Positions 26,522 through 35,500 of a stretch of DNA of 64,000 nt are shown here, in pieces. This DNA comes from Butyribacter intestini (GTDB lineage: Bacteria; Bacillota; Clostridia; Lachnospirales; Lachnospiraceae), in the NCBI GenBank assembly GCA_001414325.1, contig LLKB01000005.1, forward strand, positions 357,060-421,059, given 5' to 3'. Made by a program: the position numbers and the translations under genes. A model generated the notes under the pieces. The model did not search any database, was not told where the DNA came from, and saw nothing but the letters and a program-made list of their open reading frames with translations. Each line of letters starts with the position of its first letter. Position 1 is the first letter of the stretch.

Positions 26522-28984
26522 TTATTCTACGCCATTTGTAATATGACCTTCATCATATATGCCGTTGTATTTTCCTGAAAGCACAGTCTTTACCTCTTCT
26601 ATGCTTTCAAATGTAAAATCATATCTGAACTTTGATATGCCTTTATCTTTAAGCTTGTCTTCATATTCTTTAAGATACAATGGTGTCTTTTGATATATTA
26701 TATTATAACAATATTTACAATAATTTATTGCCATAAACTCTCTCGATTTTCTGTCTGTAAGAATAATTTTTTCATTTATTCCTTTTTTCTCTGAAAAAGC
26801 ACATTTTTTTGTGTTATATCTGACACACTGTGCAGATACCATAAGAGGAATATGTGTATATAATATAAACTCACATCCGGCTTTTTTGGCAATGCCGTCC
26901 ATCTCATACTCCGTCAGTTCAAACGGCATCGTAAATTTAGTTATGCCGTTTTCTTTCCAAAAATCATATGCACTTTTGTTCATGACATACATCTGTGCAT
27001 CACACACAATTTTTTCAGAAGAAATCATACATTTTTCCGTCAGAAATGTGTATTCCTCAAAGTTTTTGATTACAAATCCATCACATTTTTCAAGATATGA
27101 ACTATCTTTCCCTGTTAAGACTGCACTTTCCCTTTCCCAGACATTCTTTCTGAATATCTGCGGCATCACTATAAATGCTTTCTTTTTGTTTTTGTGTATC
27201 TCATCTATGGCATGATTTATCTCATTATCGTCTAAAATCTCCATGCGAAGATAAATCTTTGTGATATTTTTATCTTTAAAATCTAAAACGGCTGACAACT
27301 GTTCCATGTTCATGACAGATACAATATACTCCGTCGTTTTGCCCAGCTCTTTTTCAGACTCTCCAGTTAAATATTCTTTAACTTTCTCTCCCTCATCACA
27401 TGGCATGACACTTCTCCTATGTTTTTCTAAAATCTTTTTTTTAAGACCGTCAAGTGCCTCACGACGCATCTTTTTCAACATTCCTACCGGGATAAAAAGA
27501 CCATCATCCATTGTCACATCAAGTGTTGAAAACTCAAATTCCGTATTGCCTGTCTGCATGATACTCTTTTTTACACTCTTTTCATCTGCCGGATTTTTAA
27601 GTGCATTCTGACACACATCACCGCTCACGGAATACACTATATCTTTAAGTATCACCTGCAATACGGCATTTTCACCTGTATGTGCTTCAAATTTTCCTGT
27701 TATTATGACCTTTTTTTCTTTATCTATATATTTTTCTCTTATATCGTCAAGAAGAACTGCTTTTTTTGTTCTGTAAACTTCATCACCGGCAAAAATACGG
27801 CTGCCTTTTTTAAATCTCGCTTCAACCTGCATACCTGCTTTTAAATGAGTTCCTACCGTATATTCATACTCCTGTCTCATATTTTTATCGCAGAACTCCA
27901 CAACATCCTGCGGATATATATCTTTATCAAGTTTGTATCTGAGCGAACCTTTCCCCACGGAAATGACCTTTCCCACTAATACTCCGCCATGTTTTGGTCT
28001 TTTTGCCGATAACATCACCCCGCTGTCATATTTTTTCTTTTCAAACGGAACACCGCTTCTTCCTTCAAGATACCCCTGGGTAAATCCACCTCTATTATAA
28101 ATCTCTTTGAGATGGCAAATGTCATTTTCAAATTCAGCTCTATTTGTTTTAATGTAATCTCTATATCCGTCTTTCCCAAGTTCAACATAAAGGTCTGTAT
28201 ATTTTCTGAACATTGCCGTAACAAATGCAGTATATTCCGGTCGTTTCATCCTGCCCTCTATTTTAAAGGAGTCAATACCGCACTCTATCATTTCTGCTAT
28301 ATAAGGAAGATTTGAAAGCTCCATCGGACTTAACACATACTCACCAATGCCACACTTTTTGCCGTCAACAAGATACTGCTGTCTGCAAGGCTGGGCACAT
28401 CTTCCCCTGTTTCCGCTTCTGCCGCCTAACATACTGCTAAAAAGACACTGACCTGAATAGCAGTAACAAAGTGCTCCGTGAACAAACACTTCCATTTCAA
28501 GAGATGTGTCTTTTCTCATCTGAACAAGTTCTTCCATAGAAAGTTCCCTCGCAGGAACCATCCTCGTAACACCATATTTTTTTAACAGTTTGTCCGAGAC
28601 TCCCATCGTAAGTGTCATCTGTGTACTTGCATGGATTTCAATATCAGGAAACCATTCATGTATATTTTTTAAAACTCCTATATCCTGTACTATCACGGCA
28701 TCAAGCCCTGCTTCATAATATGGTTTCAAAAACGGATAGAGTTCATCCATTTCCCTGTCCTTTAACAATGTATTGACCGTCATATATATCTTAACTCCGT
28801 GTAAGTGACAATATTCTATGGCACTTAACATTTCATCTTTTTCGGGGTTGTCGGCATATGCCCTCGCACCAAATCTGCTGCCACCGATATATATAGCATC
28901 ACACCCGGCTGCTACTGCCGCCTTAAGGCTCTCCATAGAACCTGCCGGTGCAAGTATCTCCGGAACTTTTATCTTATCTTTCAA
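26522..28984 (-). CDS. U32 family peptidase / RlhA-like protein
   Basis: About 820 residues with an N-terminal TIM-barrel U32 domain (PEILAPAGSMESLKAAVAAG, MTVNTLLK, VQDIGVLK, ASTQMTL, FVHGALCYCYSGQCLFSS, GNRGRCAQPCRQQY). The Cys residues in the last two segments match those that bind an iron-sulfur cluster in this family. A long C-terminal region corresponds to the DUF3656-like extension. Known members hydroxylate RNA (E. coli RlhA, 23S rRNA) or act in quinone hydroxylation; the peptidase name is historical. Start: GGAGG is 8 nt before TTG at 28984; an ATG five codons upstream (28999) is the alternative but lacks a near ribosome site. First gene before ftsW-like and pbp. Confidence 0.87.
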   Translation of the reverse strand: MKDKIKVPEILAPAGSMESLKAAVAAGCDAIYIGGSRFGARAYADNPEKDEMLSAIEYCHLHGVKIYMTVNTLLKDREMDELYPFLKPYYEAGLDAVIVQDIGVLKNIHEWFPDIEIHASTQMTLTMGVSDKLLKKYGVTRMVPARELSMEELVQMRKDTSLEMEVFVHGALCYCYSGQCLFSSMLGGRSGNRGRCAQPCRQQYLVDGKKCGIGEYVLSPMELSNLPYIAEMIECGIDSFKIEGRMKRPEYTAFVTAMFRKYTDLYVELGKDGYRDYIKTNRAEFENDICHLKEIYNRGGFTQGYLEGRSGVPFEKKKYDSGVMLSAKRPKHGGVLVGKVISVGKGSLRYKLDKDIYPQDVVEFCDKNMRQEYEYTVGTHLKAGMQVEARFKKGSRIFAGDEVYRTKKAVLLDDIREKYIDKEKKVIITGKFEAHTGENAVLQVILKDIVYSVSGDVCQNALKNPADEKSVKKSIMQTGNTEFEFSTLDVTMDDGLFIPVGMLKKMRREALDGLKKKILEKHRRSVMPCDEGEKVKEYLTGESEKELGKTTEYIVSVMNMEQLSAVLDFKDKNITKIYLRMEILDDNEINHAIDEIHKNKKKAFIVMPQIFRKNVWERESAVLTGKDSSYLEKCDGFVIKNFEEYTFLTEKCMISSEKIVCDAQMYVMNKSAYDFWKENGITKFTMPFELTEYEMDGIAKKAGCEFILYTHIPLMVSAQCVRYNTKKCAFSEKKGINEKIILTDRKSREFMAINYCKYCYNIIYQKTPLYLKEYEDKLKDKGISKFRYDFTFESIEEVKTVLSGKYNGIYDEGHITNGVE

Positions 28985-29031
28985 ATCCACATCCTCCATA
29001 AATATCTTATATACCTTTTATTTTGTGTAAA

Positions 29032-29061
29032 GCAATGGGGACTGAATACAGTCCCCATTAT
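29032..29061 (-). terminator. Terminator after zapA
   Basis: Perfect 11-bp stem AATGGGGACTG/CAGTCCCCATT with a 4-nt loop. Only three U follow on the minus strand, so read-through to the U32 gene is possible. Confidence 0.65.
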
Positions 29062-29064
29062 TTA

Positions 29065-29475
29065 TTATCTGTGTTTATTTCTTCCTAACTCCGTTTCAAG
29101 CCTAATAACCTGATCCTTAGCTGCCTGTCTTTCTTCTGCCAGTTTTTTAATCTGCTCATTCGCTTTGTCAAGCTCCGACTGCATTGTGAGCATTTCATGT
29201 TTTATATCAAATATTTCTTTTTCCATTTCTTCATTTTCTTTTTTTATATCATTTGAATCCTTTAATGCTTTATAATATTCATCTGACAGATTTATCGCAA
29301 GAAGAATATTTTTCATCTCAGTATCAAGTCGTAAATATCCATCCTGTTCTTTGAACTCAGCGATCTTATCATTAATATGATTTGCAATTTTCTGAAGATA
29401 CTCACTGCTTTCATAACCACTGAGTGTATATTGTTTTCCATTTATTATAACTTCAACATCATTTTTCGTATTCAT
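29065..29475 (-). CDS. zapA: Cell division protein ZapA
   Basis: 136 residues. The N-terminal ZapA globular domain (DVEVIINGKQYTLSG, KIANHINDKIAEF, LAINLSDEYYKAL) is followed by a long coiled coil rich in Glu, Lys and Gln. ZapA binds FtsZ and bundles filaments at the Z ring. The coiled coil is longer than in B. subtilis ZapA. It lies near other envelope and division genes (SEDS protein, PBP, the coiled-coil gene upstream). Confidence 0.88.
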   Translation of the reverse strand: MNTKNDVEVIINGKQYTLSGYESSEYLQKIANHINDKIAEFKEQDGYLRLDTEMKNILLAINLSDEYYKALKDSNDIKKENEEMEKEIFDIKHEMLTMQSELDKANEQIKKLAEERQAAKDQVIRLETELGRNKHR

Positions 29476-29586
29476 CTGCCACTCTTTCTCCTTTAACCGT
29501 AAGTTACCCTAAAACAGTAATACCATTTGTCCATGTATGTGTATCAGTCATATATCTGCATGGTAGTATGTATGCTGTATGCTATC

Positions 29587-30219
29587 TTATTCTTCTTCGT
29601 TTGAAGAACCTGACTGTCTTTCTGCCGTTTCGCCGCCCTGCTCACTCTCATGTACATCTGACTGATTCTGATCTACTACAAGCTCCGCCTTATTAGTTCT
29701 TACTGTTTCAAGATATTCTTTAAGAGACTTCTCAAGTACTTTTGAATTGTTTATAGTATTTGTGTATGCAGCCTGTATAGTTTTTTCTGCCATCGTAAGA
29801 AGATCTGATGTATAATAAATAGCTCCACTTCCTATTTCCTCTGCCTGCTTTCTCGCATCATTGAGGATTTCCTGTGCTCTTTGATTGGCTTCGTTTACCG
29901 TTTTTTCTGCCTGCTGGTATGCCTGCTGCATGATGTTATGTTCCTCTACAAGTGCCTTGTATTGCTCTTTTGCATCTGCAAGCATTGCCTGTGCCTTTGT
30001 ATTTGCATCATCTAAAATAGCATCTCTCTGATTTAATATTTTTCTATATCTTTTTATCTCTGCCGGAATATCTCTGCGAAGATCGTCAAGCAGGTCATAA
30101 AGTTCATCTTTTGGAACTATAACCCTTGTAGCTGATAATCTCTGCATCTTACAACTTTCAACAAATGAATAAATATCCTCTATTTTCTGTTCAATCCTGC
30201 TCTCTCTGCTTTCCTGCAT
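29587..30219 (-). CDS. Coiled-coil protein, DivIVA/ATP-synthase-b-like
   Basis: 210 residues; no enzyme motif. An N-terminal segment (RIEQKIEDIYSFVESC, VIVPKDELYDLLDDL) leads into a near-continuous Ala/Gln/Glu-rich coiled coil (about 60-175) and a charged, probably disordered tail (Glu/Ser/Gln). Proteins of this look are conserved next to coaD in Clostridia and are often annotated as ATPase or DivIVA-like. No membrane segment is visible. It starts 22 bp after coaD, so it is in the rsmD-coaD operon. A role in cell shape or division is only suggested by the zapA neighbour. Confidence 0.75.
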   Translation of the reverse strand: MQESRESRIEQKIEDIYSFVESCKMQRLSATRVIVPKDELYDLLDDLRRDIPAEIKRYRKILNQRDAILDDANTKAQAMLADAKEQYKALVEEHNIMQQAYQQAEKTVNEANQRAQEILNDARKQAEEIGSGAIYYTSDLLTMAEKTIQAAYTNTINNSKVLEKSLKEYLETVRTNKAELVVDQNQSDVHESEQGGETAERQSGSSNEEE

Positions 30220-30241
30220 TTTAATTCCCCCGTCTTTTATC

Positions 30242-30706
30242 TTAATTTAGGTATTTAAGTGCTTCTTCTGGTACAAACCCACTTATGTCGGCATTATATC
30301 TCATCAGTTCCTTTACTGCACTTGAACTGACATATGAATATTCCGGCGATGTCGCAAGAAATATCGTATCTGCACTCTCATTTAATTTATAATTTGCCTG
30401 TGCAAGTGGAAGTTCATACTCAAAATCATTGGATGTTCTCAGACCTCTCACTATCACATCCGCATCACATCGGTCAACAAAATCCACTAAAAGCCCGTCA
30501 AAAGCTTCAACTTCAACATTTTTTAAATCTTTTGTTACCTCTTTTAAAAGTCTCACTCTCTCCTCAACGGTAAGCAGCGGCTTTTTTGAACTGTTTATAA
30601 GAACTCCAAGTATCAGCCTGTCAAACATCTTTGAAGCTCTCTTTATCAAATCTAAATGTCCTGATGTTACCGGGTCAAAACTCCCCGGAAATACTGCTGT
30701 TTTCAT
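30242..30706 (-). CDS. coaD: Phosphopantetheine adenylyltransferase
   Basis: 154 residues. Transfers AMP to 4'-phosphopantetheine in CoA synthesis. Nucleotidyltransferase signature TAVFPGSFDPVTSGHLDLI at the start (T/HxGH type), VRGLRTSNDFEYEL in the middle, and YSYVSSSAVKEL (the ISSTxxR-like motif) near the end. Start is ATG 30706, preceded by GAGGGAAGAT; an earlier in-frame ATG would add nine residues not seen in the family. Lies 54 bp after rsmD. Confidence 0.95.
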   Translation of the reverse strand: MKTAVFPGSFDPVTSGHLDLIKRASKMFDRLILGVLINSSKKPLLTVEERVRLLKEVTKDLKNVEVEAFDGLLVDFVDRCDADVIVRGLRTSNDFEYELPLAQANYKLNESADTIFLATSPEYSYVSSSAVKELMRYNADISGFVPEEALKYLN

Positions 30707-30760
30707 ATCTTCCCTCTGTTTTTCAAACTGCATTCCGCTTTTTTATGCGAACAGCAGATT

Positions 30761-31315
30761 TTACTTTGCTCTAATGAATATATGACGATTTGTCTTATAT
30801 TCTTTAACTCTTTCAACCTTACATGGCATATCATACATATATGATATATCAGTCTCAAGCGATGTCTCAATAATTATAAGAGTATTTTCATACACAAGTC
30901 CTGAGTCAAGCAAAATATTAAGAATCTTTGCTTCCGTATCGTGATTATACGGTGGATCCATAAATATAATATCAAATGTTCTCCCCTCGACATCTAATTT
31001 TTTCAATGCTGATACTGCTTCCATCTTTAAAACTCTTGCCGAATCTTCAAAGTGAGTTCTCTTAATATTTTCTTTTATACATCTTACGGCAGCCGCATCA
31101 TTGTCTATCATAACCGCTTCTTTAGCACCACGGCTTAATGCTTCTATCGAAATACCACCGCTCCCGCTGAATATATCAAGAAAACGCACATCATAAAGCT
31201 CCTGCTGAAGCATATTAAACAATGTCTCTTTTATCCTGTCAGAAGTCGGTCTTGTATTTTTGCCTTCCGGTGTCACCAGATTAGTTCTTCTTGCTTTTCC
31301 TGCAATCACTCTCAT
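30761..31315 (-). CDS. rsmD: 16S rRNA (guanine(966)-N2)-methyltransferase RsmD
   Basis: 184 residues. N-terminal MRVIAGKARRTNLVTPEG and RPTSDRIKETLFNML are diagnostic of RsmD; the SAM-binding motif is FLDIFSGSGGISIEAL and the catalytic N-methylase motif is FMDPPYN. ATG 31315 is chosen because GGAG is 8 nt upstream. rsmD-coaD is one of the most conserved bacterial gene pairs. Confidence 0.95.
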   Translation of the reverse strand: MRVIAGKARRTNLVTPEGKNTRPTSDRIKETLFNMLQQELYDVRFLDIFSGSGGISIEALSRGAKEAVMIDNDAAAVRCIKENIKRTHFEDSARVLKMEAVSALKKLDVEGRTFDIIFMDPPYNHDTEAKILNILLDSGLVYENTLIIIETSLETDISYMYDMPCKVERVKEYKTNRHIFIRAK

Positions 31316-31359
31316 TATTATCTCTCCATGCAATTATTATTATTTTAACACACTCTTTG

Positions 31360-33252
31360 CTAACGGTCAAACACATCATCTTCCTTTATCGTCATAAGAT
31401 CATCTCTTGTCGGATTTTCAAGTTTTACAAGACGGTTTGCCTGATTTACCACAAATTTTTCAAACATATTTCTCATTCCACGTGCATTTCCAAAATCTTT
31501 CCACTGCTCTTTCCTCTTTTTTCTGAGAAGTTCAAGAACTTTTTGTTTTGCTGCATCATCTATCTTAAGTCCTGCTTTTTCCGCCATGACAGCAAGTATG
31601 CTTACAAGTTCCTCTTTCGTATAATCCGGAAAATTGATAAATTTGTTAAATCTTGATATAAGACCCGTATTGCTCTTAAGGAAATTTTCCATTTCATCGG
31701 TATATCCAGCAACGATTATGACAAGATCATCTCTGTTGTCCTCCATCAGCTTTACAAGTGCATCAACAGCTTCCGTTCCAAAATCATTTGGCATATCCGG
31801 ATTTACAAGTGAATATGCCTCATCTATAAACAAAATACCGCCCATTGCTTCCTTGACAACATCATGTACTTTCATTGCAGTCTGACCTACATAACCTGCC
31901 ACCAGACCTGATCTGTCAGTTTCTATCATTTTCCCGTCTGACAATATTCCAAGTTCCTTGTATATCTTTCCGACAAGCCTTGCAACGGTTGTCTTTCCTG
32001 TTCCCGGTCCACCGGTAAATACCATATGATATGACATATCCATAACGGGCATATTCATTTCTTCTCTGAGTTTTCTTATCTTGATAAGATTGACAAGTGA
32101 CCTTATTTCTTCTTTTACTTCACTTAAGCCGACCATGTCATTAAGCTCATCAACTAAAGCCTTAATGCGTTTTTCCTGTTCTTCTTTCTGGATACGCTCT
32201 CTTTCAAGGATACGCTGCTTGACTTTCATAAATTCTTCTCTGGCAAGCCGCTGTTCCTCCTGCTGCTTCATTATCTTTAGCTTTTCGGCTTCAATATCAG
32301 TAAGAATATCACCGTTATTTGTTAGTATTCCCCTCTTTGCATTATCACTCTCCGGCTCATTCGTCATGATTTCATTTTTAGAACCATTGCTTTTTTTAAC
32401 ATTTTTCTTCAGCTCATTCAATGAAAGCTTTTTTATGTCTGTCTTTTTTTTATTTTCTTTCTGCGGCTCTGCTTCATCTTCTTTTTTTACTACGCTGCTG
32501 TCTTTCTTTTTATTTTTCTCCTCCTGAGCCTTTTTTTTCTCAATTTCTCTCTTTCCTGCAGCCTCCCTTTTCTTTTCAGCTTCTTTTTTTCTCTGTGCCT
32601 GTCTCTTTTTTTCGGCTTCTTTTCTCTTTCTTTCCTTTTCTTCTATCTCAGTCTGTTTTTTCCTGACCCACTCTACATCGCACCTTATAACTCCGGAGGT
32701 AAGCTTTCTCACAATATATTCAGAATGAATACTCCTGTCCCTGTTTACTATAAAATTGCTTATCTTGTCATAATATTTCTGGATAAACTCATTTATTTCA
32801 TGGTCTTTGCCATCATTCATATATGCCATACACAAAAGAATGTTCAGAAATGAATCAAGAAAATACTCTGTCATTATCTCCTTACGCTCTTTATCATAAA
32901 GTCCACAAAGCTGCAGCAATACCGGAGGAAGTTCATAATACTGTCTGCTTTCGGTAATTGTCTTTTGCTCTATATTTCCATTTTCGGGTATGCCAAGCGG
33001 ATTGGTCTTAGTGACCAACCTTATAAATTCTCTTTGCTGTCCTTCTACTGTATCTGTGCATTTAACCACAAAATTGATGAGCACTGACTGCACATACAGG
33101 TCAAGCACCTGCATACTCGTCTTTTTCATCACCTGTCTTGCCTGGTCCCAAAAACCATTTACCTCGAGTATCTCACAATACGATACGAGCTTTTCATAAT
33201 TATTTTTACCAAGTTCAAACAGTTTCTCCGGTGTGTACTGTTCTTTGGTCAT
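31360..33252 (-). CDS. AAA ATPase, SpoVK/CbxX-like, with charged coiled-coil region
   Basis: 630 residues from ATG 33252. An N-terminal helical region of about 200 residues is followed by a strongly charged Lys/Glu segment (about 205-300), then a CbxX/CfqX-type AAA module: LVDELNDMVGLSEVKEEI, Walker A GGPGTGKTT (about 414), Walker B GILFIDEAYSL (about 474) and sensor region GYTDEMENFL with an Arg finger-like SRF. SpoVK and rubisco activase CbbX belong to this family; the substrate here is unknown. GGAGG lies 11 nt before the ATG, and an in-frame TTG one codon earlier is equally possible. Between recG (56 bp) and rsmD (44 bp). Confidence 0.85.
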   Translation of the reverse strand: MTKEQYTPEKLFELGKNNYEKLVSYCEILEVNGFWDQARQVMKKTSMQVLDLYVQSVLINFVVKCTDTVEGQQREFIRLVTKTNPLGIPENGNIEQKTITESRQYYELPPVLLQLCGLYDKERKEIMTEYFLDSFLNILLCMAYMNDGKDHEINEFIQKYYDKISNFIVNRDRSIHSEYIVRKLTSGVIRCDVEWVRKKQTEIEEKERKRKEAEKKRQAQRKKEAEKKREAAGKREIEKKKAQEEKNKKKDSSVVKKEDEAEPQKENKKKTDIKKLSLNELKKNVKKSNGSKNEIMTNEPESDNAKRGILTNNGDILTDIEAEKLKIMKQQEEQRLAREEFMKVKQRILERERIQKEEQEKRIKALVDELNDMVGLSEVKEEIRSLVNLIKIRKLREEMNMPVMDMSYHMVFTGGPGTGKTTVARLVGKIYKELGILSDGKMIETDRSGLVAGYVGQTAMKVHDVVKEAMGGILFIDEAYSLVNPDMPNDFGTEAVDALVKLMEDNRDDLVIIVAGYTDEMENFLKSNTGLISRFNKFINFPDYTKEELVSILAVMAEKAGLKIDDAAKQKVLELLRKKRKEQWKDFGNARGMRNMFEKFVVNQANRLVKLENPTRDDLMTIKEDDVFDR

Positions 33253-33308
33253 CAATTCACATTCCTCCAAAACTAAAATCAATGAACTGTCAAAATTATC
33301 TTTATTGC

Positions 33309-35309
33309 CTATATTACTATCTTTTTGCCATAATTGCAATCTTTTAACGATATTTCACATTCCTTTGCTGCTTCATTTGCCATTTTCATTATTTCGGCAT
33401 CCTGATATATATCTGCAAGTGCAAAGTCAAGTTCTCCACTCTGCCTTATGCCGAAGAAATCCCCCGGTCCTCTGAGTTTAAGGTCCTGCTTTGCCACAAA
33501 AAAGCCGTCATTAGAGTCCTCTAATACCCTAAGTCTTTTCATTGTCTCCTTTGACGGATTTCCAGCCATAAATATACAATATGACTGGCTGTCTCCTCGT
33601 CCGACACGGCCTCTTAACTGATGAAGCTGTGCAAGTCCAAACCTCTCTGCATTTTCAATCATCATAACGGTAGCATTAGGCACATTTATTCCAACTTCTA
33701 TTACGGTAGTCGAAACGAGTATATCTATCTCATGTGCCGCAAACTGTTCCATTATCTCATTTTTAAGTGACGCTTTCATTTTTCCGTGAAGTGCTTTTAT
33801 CCTTATCGATGGTGCAAGCGTTGTCTCCAGCATATTGGTATAATCAGTTACATTTTCAGCCTCCATGTTCTCGCTTTCCTCGACCATAGGACATATTATA
33901 TACACCTGATGTCCAGCTGCTATCTCTTTCTCCATAAACCTGTAAGCCTGAGGTCTGTAATTTGTTCCGACAACACAGTTTTTTATTGGAAGTCTTCCTT
34001 TCGGCATCACATTTATAACTGATACATCAAGGTCACCATATAAGATTATCGCAAGTGTCCTCGGAATAGGGGTCGCACTCATAACGAGCATATGAGGTTC
34101 CCTGCCTTTTGATGACAATGCCTCCCTCTGTCTCACACCAAATCGGTGCTGCTCATCAGTCACCACAAGTGCAAGGTCTTTAAATGACACTTTCTCCTGT
34201 ATAAGTGCGTGTGTGCCTACTACTATATCAATCTCACCATCTTCTATTTTTTTATACTCTTTTTTCTTCTGAGCTGCTGTCATTGAGCCTATCAACATTC
34301 CTATTCTTATGCCAAACTCCCCAAGCACCTCGCAAAAAGACTGATAATGCTGTTTTGCGAGCACCTCCGTCGGAACCATTATCGCTCCCTGATACCCATT
34401 TTTCACTACAAGTGCAAGTGCGATAACTGCAACAATCGTCTTTCCGGAACCTACATCACCCTGTATAAGTCTGTTCATAACATAACCCGATTCCATATCA
34501 TTTATAATGTCTGATACCGCTGCATCCTGTCCCTCGGTAAGAGTATATGAAAGTACGGCTTTTATTTCTTCAATAATATACATATCAGAAATTTCAAATA
34601 TCGATTTTTCTTTGTTTCTCTCTTTTTTTAACCGGTTCATCATCGTAAAGAATGAAAAAAATTCATCAAACACAAGCCTTTTTCTTGCTTTTATGCACTC
34701 CTCCTTATCTTTTGGAAAATGAATACTCTGTATTGCCTTTTTCCACATGATAAGGTCATATTTTTTTCTTATTGCTGCCGGAAGTATATCTTTTTCAAAA
34801 TCCGTGTTATCAAAACAGTTTTTTACGGCTTTTAATATTGTATTGTTTGTCATTCCAGCCGTGAGTGAATATATTGGAAACAGCTTATTTATGCTGTTTG
34901 CATATTCTTTCATGCTTATTATCTTTGGCTGCTGAAGCCTTAATATACCGTTTTTATTTACCGCTGTGCCCCTCAATATGTATTTTGTCCCCATATGAAG
35001 TGTTTTCATAAGAAACGGCATATTAAACCACACTACTCTCAAGAGTCCTGTGGAGTCCTTTATATCGCACTCTATTATTTTCAGATTGCCATGTCTTGAT
35101 GCTCTGGGTTTTGACACTATACTTCCCTCGACTATCACTGTCCGCCCCTCTGCCACACCCGATATTGGCTCAATCTGTCTGAATATCTCATATTCTCTCG
35201 GATAATAGCAAAGAAGCTCTCCAACCGTAGATATTCCAAGTTTGTTGAAAAGCTTCTCACTTTTTTCTCCGATTCCCTTAATATTTATGATGCTGTCATT
35301 AAGTTCCAT
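33309..35309 (-). CDS. recG: ATP-dependent DNA helicase RecG
   Basis: 666 residues. N-terminal wedge/OB domain (INIKGIGEKSEKLFNKLGI, GTAVNKNGILRLQQPKI), then superfamily 2 helicase motifs: RLIQGDVGSGKT (motif I, about 290), TDEQHRFGVRQR (motif II, DEQH, about 385), MSATPIPRTL (motif III), STTVIEVGINVPNATVMMIE and QLHQLRGRVGRGD (motifs V-VI). RecG reverses stalled forks and processes Holliday junctions. AGGAG is 7 nt before ATG 35309; ten further in-frame codons upstream are not needed. The type II repeat copy 2 lies between it and the fakA-like gene. Confidence 0.97.
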   Translation of the reverse strand: MELNDSIINIKGIGEKSEKLFNKLGISTVGELLCYYPREYEIFRQIEPISGVAEGRTVIVEGSIVSKPRASRHGNLKIIECDIKDSTGLLRVVWFNMPFLMKTLHMGTKYILRGTAVNKNGILRLQQPKIISMKEYANSINKLFPIYSLTAGMTNNTILKAVKNCFDNTDFEKDILPAAIRKKYDLIMWKKAIQSIHFPKDKEECIKARKRLVFDEFFSFFTMMNRLKKERNKEKSIFEISDMYIIEEIKAVLSYTLTEGQDAAVSDIINDMESGYVMNRLIQGDVGSGKTIVAVIALALVVKNGYQGAIMVPTEVLAKQHYQSFCEVLGEFGIRIGMLIGSMTAAQKKKEYKKIEDGEIDIVVGTHALIQEKVSFKDLALVVTDEQHRFGVRQREALSSKGREPHMLVMSATPIPRTLAIILYGDLDVSVINVMPKGRLPIKNCVVGTNYRPQAYRFMEKEIAAGHQVYIICPMVEESENMEAENVTDYTNMLETTLAPSIRIKALHGKMKASLKNEIMEQFAAHEIDILVSTTVIEVGINVPNATVMMIENAERFGLAQLHQLRGRVGRGDSQSYCIFMAGNPSKETMKRLRVLEDSNDGFFVAKQDLKLRGPGDFFGIRQSGELDFALADIYQDAEIMKMANEAAKECEISLKDCNYGKKIVI

Positions 35310-35356
35310 CGAATTTCTCCTGTATTTGTATTGTTTCATGATACCTGCTCTATGAT

Positions 35357-35471
35357 ATGTAACATTTTAGCCTTTTAATAAATAAAAGACTCTCCCGCCC
35401 TCAAAAATAATCTGCAATCCAATGAGCAAGCTCATGTATTACAGATTATTTTGCGGACTAAACTGTTACAT
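35357..35471. repeat. Inverted-repeat element, type II, copy 2 (MITE-like)
   Basis: Ends ATGTAACATTTTAGCC (35357-35372) and GGACTAAACTGTTACAT (35455-35471) are inverted with few mismatches and match the ends of the element at 18903-19088. The centre has a long hairpin (AATAATCTG ... CAGATTATT enclosing ATGAGC-AA-GCTCAT) sharing the CAATGAGC core with copy 1, but the second structured block of copy 1 is missing. No convincing flanking direct repeat. It lies between the fakA-like stop and recG start. Confidence 0.75.
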
Positions 35472-35500
35472 ATTACCATCACAGCGCATATCCGACTGCT

